Shown here one piece after another: positions 1 to 5,571 of a stretch of 5,571 nt of DNA. Each line of letters starts with the position of its first letter. The first letter of the stretch is position 1. The stretch comes from Actinomycetota bacterium. Lineage in GTDB: Bacteria; Actinomycetota; Actinomycetes; Nanopelagicales; Nanopelagicaceae. The stretch covers positions 1 to 5,571 of the forward strand of contig CANLHE010000062.1 of assembly GCA_947490605.1 (NCBI GenBank). Reading direction: 5' to 3'. The notes under the pieces were generated by a model. The model searched no databases. It worked only from the letters and a program-made list of their open reading frames with translations, and was not told the origin of the DNA. A program made the translations under genes and the position numbers.

Positions 1-1733
1 AAGATCGAATGATGGATTCGATGGATCTTGAGCGCGAAAAGGGAATTACAATTTTGGCAAAAAATACTGCGGTAAAGCGCGGTAACACAATCGTAAATAT
101 TATTGATACTCCAGGCCACGCAGATTTCGGTGGTGAGGTTGAGCGTGGATTAGAGATGGTTGATGGCGTTATTTTGTTAGTTGATGCCTCTGAAGGTCCA
201 CTGCCACAAACTCGTTTCGTACTTCGTAAAGCTTTGCAAAAAAATCTCCCAGTTATTTTGTTAATTAATAAAGTAGATCGTCCCGATTCCCGTATCGCCG
301 AAGTTGTTGATGAGGCATACGCACTCTTCTTAGATTTAGATGCAAATGAAGATCAAATTGAATTTCCAATTGTTTATGCATCTGCAAAAGCAGGACGAGC
401 ATCTTTAAATCGCCCAGCAGATGGTGGCATGCCAGATAATGAAAACTTAGATGTTTTATTTGACACAATATTTTCAGCTATTCCAGCACCGGAATACCAT
501 GAGGGTGCACCTCTGCAAGCACATGTAACAAACCTTGACTCATCTCCATTCTTAGGCCGGCTTGCCCTTTGCCGCGTTAGAGAGGGTGTGATTAAAAAAG
601 GCCAATCAGTTACTTGGATTAAAACCGATGGCACAACTGAGCGAGTTAAAGTCTCTGAACTTTTAATTACTGAAGCGCTAGAGCGAGTACCAGCATTAGA
701 AGCTCACCCAGGTGACATTATTGCGGTTGCTGGAATTGAAACTATTACCTTAGGTGAAACCCTTGCTGATTTAGAAAATCCACATGCTCTGCCATTAATC
801 ACAGTTGATGAGCCAAGTATTTCGATGACAATTGGTATTAATACCTCACCACTTGCGGGAAAGAGTGGAAACAAATTAACTGCTCGCCAAGTTAAAAACC
901 GGTTAGATGCAGAGCTAGTTGGAAATGTTTCACTTAGAGTTTTAAATACCGATCGCCCAGATACCTGGGAGGTGCAGGGACGTGGTGAGTTACAACTTGC
1001 AGTTCTTGTTGAAATTATGAAGCGTGAAGGATTTGAGTTAACTGTTGGTAAGCCACAGGTAGTTACCAAGATGGTGGATGGCAAATTACATGAGCCGATG
1101 GAGCGTTTATCTATTGACGCCCCTGAGGAGTACTTAGGTGTGATTACGCAATTAATGGCGCTGCGCAAGGGGCGCATGGAACAAATGGTTAACCATGGCA
1201 CTAGTTGGATTCGTCTTGATTACCGAGTGCCTTCTCGTGGCTTAATTGGTTTTAGAACTGAGTTTTTAACTGAGACAAGAGGAACTGGATTACTCCACCA
1301 TGTGTTTGATGGTTATGAAGCATGGCATGGTGAGCTTCGTACTCGTTCAACTGGTTCATTAGTTTCAGATCGAATGGGAGCGGTAACTAGCTACGCACTT
1401 TATGGCACGCAAGATCGCGGTTCTATATTTGTTGAGCCAGGTGATGAAGTTTATGAAGGTATGGTGATTGGTGAGAACTCACGAAGTGAGGATATGGATG
1501 TTAACTGTGTTCGCGAGAAGAAGTTAACAAATATGCGTGCCTCTGGCACCGATGAATCTGAGCGATTAATTCCAGCTAAGAAATTAAATATGGAAGGTGC
1601 TCTTGAGTTTTGCCGTGAGGATGAGTGCGTTGAGGTAACACCTGCGGTAGTTCGAATTCGTAAGGTAATCCTGGATGGATCAACCAGGGCCCGCCTTACT
1701 TCTAAAAATAAGCGAACAAACGAGAACTCCTAG
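1..1733 (+). CDS. typA: TypA/BipA ribosome-associated translational GTPase, 5'-truncated by the window
   Basis: This is an EF-G-like GTPase that binds the 70S ribosome and is known in other bacteria for roles in ribosome assembly and stress or cold adaptation. The frame is open to the window edge (first full codon at base 3). The ATG codons at 9 and 12 are internal, because the reading MMDSMDLEREKGITI matches the switch I region of the family and the upstream P-loop (G1, HVDHGKT-type) is missing. About 40 residues are lost compared with full-length BipA of about 610-640 aa. Numbering from the ATG at 9: G2 region at 7-15, G3 DTPGH at 33-37, G4 NKVD at 87-90, G5 SAK at 125-127, beta-barrel domain II about 166-258, EF-G III-like domain about 265-350, EF-G V-like domain about 360-445, and the BipA-specific C-terminal domain to about 555. 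Hallmarks are SRGLIGFR (409-416) and TNMRASGTDE (507-516). The gene ends in TAG at 1731-1733. No disruption is visible. Identification is firm. Confidence 0.97.
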   Translation, partial: DRMMDSMDLEREKGITILAKNTAVKRGNTIVNIIDTPGHADFGGEVERGLEMVDGVILLVDASEGPLPQTRFVLRKALQKNLPVILLINKVDRPDSRIAEVVDEAYALFLDLDANEDQIEFPIVYASAKAGRASLNRPADGGMPDNENLDVLFDTIFSAIPAPEYHEGAPLQAHVTNLDSSPFLGRLALCRVREGVIKKGQSVTWIKTDGTTERVKVSELLITEALERVPALEAHPGDIIAVAGIETITLGETLADLENPHALPLITVDEPSISMTIGINTSPLAGKSGNKLTARQVKNRLDAELVGNVSLRVLNTDRPDTWEVQGRGELQLAVLVEIMKREGFELTVGKPQVVTKMVDGKLHEPMERLSIDAPEEYLGVITQLMALRKGRMEQMVNHGTSWIRLDYRVPSRGLIGFRTEFLTETRGTGLLHHVFDGYEAWHGELRTRSTGSLVSDRMGAVTSYALYGTQDRGSIFVEPGDEVYEGMVIGENSRSEDMDVNCVREKKLTNMRASGTDESERLIPAKKLNMEGALEFCREDECVEVTPAVVRIRKVILDGSTRARLTSKNKRTNENS

Positions 1734-1785
1734 AGCTAGTTGGGTCATAGCCCTTAATGTCAGTGCGCTCGCGTTAAATTAAGCC
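1734..1785. other. typA-adnA intergenic gap (52 bases)
   Basis: This short spacer separates the typA stop from the adnA start. It holds a weak 4-base inverted repeat, GGGT-cata-GCCC at 1742-1753 (one G-T pair), with no following T-run, so it is not a credible intrinsic terminator. No purine-rich ribosome binding site lies near the downstream start. The AT-rich end (1774-1780) is the only promoter-like element. The gap is compatible either with read-through from typA or with a separate promoter for adnAB. Confidence 0.6.
1774..1780 (+). promoter_or_regulatory. Possible -10 element for a leaderless adnA transcript
   Basis: The bases TTAAATT contain TTAAAT (1774-1779) and TAAATT (1775-1780, fitting TANNNT). 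If transcription began at the G of the GTG start codon at 1786, these hexamers would sit at -12 to -7 or -11 to -6, the position expected of a -10 box. No good -35 match is found 15-19 bases upstream (the sequence there is around CCCTTAA). Leaderless mRNAs are common in actinobacteria, and the absence of a Shine-Dalgarno sequence before this GTG fits. The call rests on position and composition only and is tentative. Confidence 0.3.
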
Positions 1786-4700
1786 GTGGCCAGCGCAAAA
1801 AATACCCCAAAGCTAAATCTGGTTAGAGCGCAATTTAAAACTGAATTAATAGATCAAGCGCAATTAAATCAAGAGCAAAAGCAGGTAATCACCCACCGAG
1901 GTTCTCCATTATTAGTTTTAGGAGAGGCTGGCAGTGGTAAAACTACAACATTAATTACAGCTGTTTCAAAAAGAATAAGTGAAGGTCAAGATCCAAACTC
2001 AATCCTAGTAATTACCTATGGCCGCCATAGTGCCAGCAAACTTCGCGATCAGATTGCATCGGCAAATCCAGCAACACATACAGTAAGTGAGCCGATTGCT
2101 AGAACATTTCATTCAATTGCATTTTTAATTTTAAATGATCAACTCGCAAACACAGATGCAAAAAAATATGTTTTGTTATCAGGGGCCGAACAAGATGCCC
2201 AAATTAGAGAGCTACTAGCAATTGATGCGGCAAACCCAGATGCAACATTATGGCCAAAGGAGTTAATTCCAGCCTTAACAACTAGAGGCTTTGCTAAAGA
2301 GTTACGGGATTTTATTGGCCGGGCAACTGAGCGAGGTTCCTCACCGGCTGAGTTAGTTAAGTACACCGATAAGTATGAGCAAAAGTATTGGCCAGCTATT
2401 TGTGAGTTTTGGCAAAAGTATCTGCAATCTCTCGCACTTCGTGATGTAACAACTGGCGCCGGTCTTAATCGAATTGATCCTAGTGAAATTATTATTGCTG
2501 CGGTTGAAAAACTAGAAAGTAATCCAGATTTACTTGATAAGTATCGAAAACTATTCCAAGTTATTTATGTTGATGAGTTTCAAGAGTCTGATCGGGCGCA
2601 ACGCAAATTATTGCAATTACTAAGTGGGCAAGAATTAGTTATCTTTGCCGACCCACAATCTGCAGTTGGCAGATTTAGAGGAGCTGATCCAGATAATTTA
2701 CTAAGTGATCTAGAGCAGTCTGGTTTTAAAAATATTATTAAATTACCAGCAAGTTTTAGAAATGTTAAAGACAAAGAAGTTGCGATGTTAAGTAGTGCTA
2801 GTGATGAAGCAAATTTCATCGCTCATCAGTTTAGGTCAGCTCACCTAAGGCAGGGAGTGCCGTGGTCACAGATGGCGGTAATTCTTAGATCCCCTGGTGC
2901 TCAAGTAGGCGCCCTGCAACGAGCATTTGCGATGAATTCAATTCCAGTTGAGATAGATGCGATTGCACTCTCACTTGCTGATAATCCAGCGATTAAACCA
3001 ATTATTACGCTGGCACAAATTGCACTCGGTCAATTGAAGTTAATTCCAAGTAATTGGGATCAGATTGAAGAGTTGCTTAAGAGTGAGTTTGCTGGAGCTG
3101 ATGCAATTTCAATTCGGCAGATGCGAATTTCCTTAAGTAAAGAACAAAAAGGTGATTTAACAAAGAGTTCAACTGAGTTAATACTCGATGCGCTAACGGC
3201 GCCAACTACTGATCTGCCTTGGGAGCAATTAACACCGCTTAAGCGGATTAATGATTTACTAAAAGAGGCTAAAAAAGTTTCAAGCAAATCCCAAGACATT
3301 TCGGATTTGCTTTGGAGTATTTGGAGCAGTGCAAAAAATTATGAAGGTGAGTTGATATCTTCGGCTTGGCAACAACAAGCGCTAGCAGGTGGTAATCGAG
3401 GTGCTGTGGCGGATCAAAACCTTGATGCCTTAATTACTTTATTTGAAGTTGCTCGACGCTTTAGCGAAAGACTTCCTGGTGCTAAAGCTGGATTATTTCT
3501 CGATCAATTACTTGGTGAAAAGATTTTATCTGACAGTATTTCTGCATCAGCACAACGTGGTGAGGTAGTGCAGGTAATGACTGTGCACTCAGCTAAAGGC
3601 TTGCAATGGCGTTATGTAGCACTTGCTGGCATGCAGGAAGGAAGTTGGCCAAACTTAAAACAGCGTGGCTCACTCCTTGGTAGTGAGCGTTTAGTTGAGA
3701 TATTTCGCCATGGCATCAGCAATCCTGCCCAATTAGATGCGATCTCTGCCTCTGGCCTTTCTGAAGATGAAAAACGATTGTTAAATGTGGCAACTACAAG
3801 AGCAACTGAAAAATTAATTATTACTGCAGTATCGCAAGAGGATAATCAGCCATCTAGTTACTTTGAAAAGTTTGCACCTATTGAAATTGCACTCACTCAA
3901 ACTGCAAGAGCAATTACTCAACCTGCCTTAGTTGCTGACTTACGAAGATTAGCTAGTAGAGCAAGTAGTAAAGAAGAGGCGATATTTGCCCAAAGAATGC
4001 TTAAAACATTGGCAGTAAATGGCGTGCAGCGGGCTGAGCCAAAAAATTGGGTAGGTAGCACACCGATTTCAACTGACCTACCAGTTATTAAAAATGATGA
4101 AGTATTAAGGATTTCACCAAGCTCACTCGAATCATTTACTGAGTGCTCACTTAAATGGTTATTAGAGCAAAGTGGTGGCAAAGAAGCTGATTCAACTGCG
4201 CAAGTCTTAGGAACTGCAATCCATGTTATTGCTGCCCAATTACTCGAGCAACCATCTCTTTCCCTTGATCAATTAGAGGATAAATTAAAAGGGGCATGGT
4301 CGTTAATTGATATGAATAAAGGCTGGATTAAAGATTACGAGTATCGCAGGGCGGCTGCCATGCTTGAAAAATTCTATAGTTGGAATTTAAAAAATAAGAA
4401 CACTCTGATTGGAGTGGAAGAAAAGTTTGAATTCAAATTAGGAAATGCGGTGGTCTCAGGTTCAATTGACCGAATTGAGTTAACTGCTGAGAATAAGTAT
4501 TACATCGTTGATTTAAAAACGGGTGCAACTGCAATCTCATATGACAAGGCGCTTGAAAACAAACAGTTACAAAGTTATCAATTAGCGGTAGTAAATGATG
4601 GATTTAAAGAAAAGTTAGAACATCAAGAGGTGGCTGGCGCAGAGCTGGTTTTTGTTGGTGACCATAAAGCCAAAGATGCTAAGCCTCGTCCACAAGAAGC

Positions 4701-4857
4701 GGTGAAGGTAGATAATGTAACAGCAGAGTTAACTCAGATAGCACAAGGAATGAGTGATAAGAGTTTTGTTGCAACCATTAATGATCGCTGTCGTACCTGC
4801 GCAGTGAAATCATCCTGCCCAATTCAAACTCAAGGTCAGGCGGTGATTGGTAAATGA
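1786..4857 (+). CDS. adnA: AdnA: UvrD-type motor plus PD-(D/E)XK Fe-S nuclease subunit of AdnAB
   Basis: This is the first subunit of the actinobacterial double-strand-break resection helicase-nuclease, 1023 aa, close to the roughly 1045 aa of the mycobacterial protein. GTG is the only usual start (ATG, GTG or TTG) ahead of Walker A, since an in-frame TAA lies at 1780-1782. The SF1A motor (about 25-690) shows a Q-motif (Q31), Walker A GEAGSGKT (46-53, K52), motif Ib RTFHS (106-110), Walker B YVDEFQES (261-268), motif III ADPQSAVGRFRGAD (288-301), motif IV ASFRN (322-326), motif V MTVHSAKGLQW (598-608) and motif VI NVATTRATEKL (667-677, R672). A linker leads to a RecB/AddB-like nuclease (about 774-1023) with H813, D895 in GSIDRIE, D909 and K911 in VDLKTG, and QLQSY (927-931). 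Four cysteines (C787, C1002, C1005, C1011; CxxC-x5-C at the end) form the AddB-type Fe-S signature. In mycobacteria the AdnA motor is the lagging one and its nuclease cuts the 5' strand. Gene order and size favour AdnA over AdnB. The stop overlaps adnB. Confidence 0.93.
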   Translation: MASAKNTPKLNLVRAQFKTELIDQAQLNQEQKQVITHRGSPLLVLGEAGSGKTTTLITAVSKRISEGQDPNSILVITYGRHSASKLRDQIASANPATHTVSEPIARTFHSIAFLILNDQLANTDAKKYVLLSGAEQDAQIRELLAIDAANPDATLWPKELIPALTTRGFAKELRDFIGRATERGSSPAELVKYTDKYEQKYWPAICEFWQKYLQSLALRDVTTGAGLNRIDPSEIIIAAVEKLESNPDLLDKYRKLFQVIYVDEFQESDRAQRKLLQLLSGQELVIFADPQSAVGRFRGADPDNLLSDLEQSGFKNIIKLPASFRNVKDKEVAMLSSASDEANFIAHQFRSAHLRQGVPWSQMAVILRSPGAQVGALQRAFAMNSIPVEIDAIALSLADNPAIKPIITLAQIALGQLKLIPSNWDQIEELLKSEFAGADAISIRQMRISLSKEQKGDLTKSSTELILDALTAPTTDLPWEQLTPLKRINDLLKEAKKVSSKSQDISDLLWSIWSSAKNYEGELISSAWQQQALAGGNRGAVADQNLDALITLFEVARRFSERLPGAKAGLFLDQLLGEKILSDSISASAQRGEVVQVMTVHSAKGLQWRYVALAGMQEGSWPNLKQRGSLLGSERLVEIFRHGISNPAQLDAISASGLSEDEKRLLNVATTRATEKLIITAVSQEDNQPSSYFEKFAPIEIALTQTARAITQPALVADLRRLASRASSKEEAIFAQRMLKTLAVNGVQRAEPKNWVGSTPISTDLPVIKNDEVLRISPSSLESFTECSLKWLLEQSGGKEADSTAQVLGTAIHVIAAQLLEQPSLSLDQLEDKLKGAWSLIDMNKGWIKDYEYRRAAAMLEKFYSWNLKNKNTLIGVEEKFEFKLGNAVVSGSIDRIELTAENKYYIVDLKTGATAISYDKALENKQLQSYQLAVVNDGFKEKLEHQEVAGAELVFVGDHKAKDAKPRPQEAVKVDNVTAELTQIAQGMSDKSFVATINDRCRTCAVKSSCPIQTQGQAVIGK
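4842..4847 (+). promoter_or_regulatory. Ribosome binding site for adnB, inside the adnA 3' end
   Basis: GGTGAT is fully complementary to the ATCACC part of the 16S rRNA 3' tail and lies 6 bases before the ATG at 4854. It sits within adnA codons, so ribosomes finishing adnA pass over it. This supports the chosen adnB start and contrasts with adnA, which has no such site. Confidence 0.6.
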
Positions 4858-5571
4858 GTATTAAATACTCCGCTCTAGATATTGCAAAGCGAATTAGCGC
4901 AGTTGATCCAACTTTTAGAGTGCCAACCGATGAACAGATTCCAATTATTCAAGCACCACTTGCACCATCTGTTGTGATTGCCGGTGCTGGCTCTGGCAAA
5001 ACTGAAACGATGAGCCAGCGAGTTTTATACTTGGTCGCCAATTCAATTATTACGCCAGATCAATTACTTGGCCTTACTTTTACTAGAAAAGCAGCCGGTG
5101 ATTTAGCTAAGCGAATTAAATATCGATTAAGGCAGCTAAAGAGTGCGAATTTATTGCCAGATCACCTAGATGAATCTGAATTAACGGTTGCCACCTATCA
5201 CTCGTATGCTGGCCGAGTTTTAGCAGATCATGCAATTCGAATTGGTATTGATGCTGATGCTGATCCAATTGGTGAAGCAGCCGCCTGGCAAATTGCATTT
5301 GAAGAGGTAAGCAGATTCGCTGGAAATGATCTTCCAATTAATGGATCACCAAACTCAGTTGTTAAAGAGGTAATGGATCTATCTACTCAATTAGCAGAAA
5401 ATGATCGAAGTGCTGATGAGATTATTACTTATACTGAAAAACTATTAGCCAACCTTTCTGAATTTTCTGACCGTCAAACAAATCCAGTGATTGAATTTAA
5501 AGAGGAGTTATCACAACGCCTTGCAATTCTGCCGATCGTGGCTGCTTTTGATAATCGGCGCAAGCAACATG
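4854..5571 (+). CDS. adnB: AdnB: UvrD-type motor and nuclease subunit of AdnAB, N-terminal part, cut by the window end
   Basis: This is the second AdnAB subunit; 239 residues are visible and the frame stays open to the window end. The ATG overlaps the adnA TGA by four bases (ATGA, 4854-4857) and has GGTGAT upstream. The visible part is the start of an SF1A helicase domain: Q-motif PTDEQ (24-28, Q28), Walker A AGAGSGKT (43-50, K49), motif Ia GLTFTRKAAGDLAKRI (73-88) and motif Ib TYHSYAGRVL (114-123). The sequence stops at FDNRRKQH (232-239), just before where helicases of this family carry an acidic DF/DD motif, so Walker B, motifs III-VI and the C-terminal nuclease are outside. In the mycobacterial enzyme AdnB is the leading motor needed for unwinding and its nuclease cuts the 3' strand. 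The family (UvrD/AdnB-like) is clear from motifs. The AdnB assignment rests on these plus its place directly after adnA; a nuclease domain cannot be confirmed here. Confidence 0.9.
   Translation, partial: MSIKYSALDIAKRISAVDPTFRVPTDEQIPIIQAPLAPSVVIAGAGSGKTETMSQRVLYLVANSIITPDQLLGLTFTRKAAGDLAKRIKYRLRQLKSANLLPDHLDESELTVATYHSYAGRVLADHAIRIGIDADADPIGEAAAWQIAFEEVSRFAGNDLPINGSPNSVVKEVMDLSTQLAENDRSADEIITYTEKLLANLSEFSDRQTNPVIEFKEELSQRLAILPIVAAFDNRRKQH

Noticed and set aside
9..14. ATG codons at 9 and 12 as the true start of typA
   Set aside because: The frame is open upstream to the window edge and the protein begins in the switch I region; the P-loop that every TypA needs would be missing, so the gene is simply cut by the window.
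265..634. Two overlapping minus-strand open frames
   Set aside because: Both are antisense to the typA G domain and domain II; their sequences resemble no family and one is leucine/histidine/glutamine-biased, as expected from a shadow frame.
704..1201. 165-codon open frame on the minus strand
   Set aside because: It lies wholly antisense to the conserved central domains of typA, has serine- and proline-rich shadow composition and no recognisable domain.
1742..1758. GGGT-cata-GCCC inverted repeat as a typA terminator
   Set aside because: The stem is only four pairs including one G-T, and no T-run follows.
2139..4181. Several minus-strand open frames of 75-87 codons inside adnA
   Set aside because: They are antisense to clear helicase and nuclease motifs, with no ribosome binding sites or domain content seen.
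5248..5263. Short tandem GATGCT repeat
   Set aside because: Fewer than three copies, in frame, encoding Asp-Ala-Asp-Ala-Asp in a helicase loop; ordinary coding sequence.
5116..5337. 73-codon minus-strand open frame rich in glutamine, histidine and leucine
   Set aside because: It is antisense to the AdnB motor domain; the QHQHQYQ-type composition is the mirror of adnB's GAT/AAT/ATT-rich codons.
1786..5571. Interpretation as AddAB, RecBCD or a defence-island helicase-nuclease
   Set aside because: AdnA has motor and nuclease domains in a protein of about 1020 aa followed by a second UvrD-type motor gene, which matches actinobacterial AdnAB better; no restriction, toxin or other defence genes flank it.

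Overview
The window carries three protein genes, all on the + strand and tightly packed: the 3' end of typA (bipA), a complete adnA, and the 5' end of adnB. There is no sign of a mobile element, CRISPR array, RNA gene or phage gene. Both window edges cut through coding sequence.

Organism: the adjacent adnA-adnB pair (two fused UvrD-type motor plus RecB/AddB-type nuclease subunits) is the actinobacterial counterpart of RecBCD/AddAB. Base composition is low for an actinobacterium, about 40-43% GC in lines counted by hand, and TTA is a common leucine codon, whereas it is rare in high-GC actinobacteria such as Streptomyces. Together with the compact layout this points to a streamlined low-GC actinobacterium. 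Freshwater planktonic acI / Nanopelagicales-type organisms are my best guess; this is inference from composition and gene content, not from a database match.

Layout: 1-1733, TypA/BipA translational GTPase lacking its first roughly 40 residues, so the P-loop lies outside the window. 1734-1785, a 52-base gap with no Shine-Dalgarno sequence or convincing terminator, but with an AT-rich -10-like hexamer directly before the next gene. 1786-4857, AdnA (1023 aa), starting at GTG, with apparently intact helicase motifs and a complete C-terminal nuclease with a four-cysteine Fe-S signature. 4854-5571, AdnB N-terminus (239 aa visible), starting in a 4-base ATGA overlap with the adnA stop and preceded by a GGTGAT ribosome binding site.

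How the genes work together: AdnA and AdnB should form one heterodimer that unwinds and resects double-strand break ends before RecA-type recombination. The overlap suggests coupled, roughly equimolar synthesis. TypA acts on the ribosome and is probably only a positional neighbour; the possible leaderless promoter in the gap suggests adnAB can be transcribed independently of it. I found nothing that amounts to a new biological system. The points of most interest are the possible leaderless GTG start of adnA, the divergence of AdnA motor motifs relative to AdnB, and the occurrence of AdnAB in a low-GC background.
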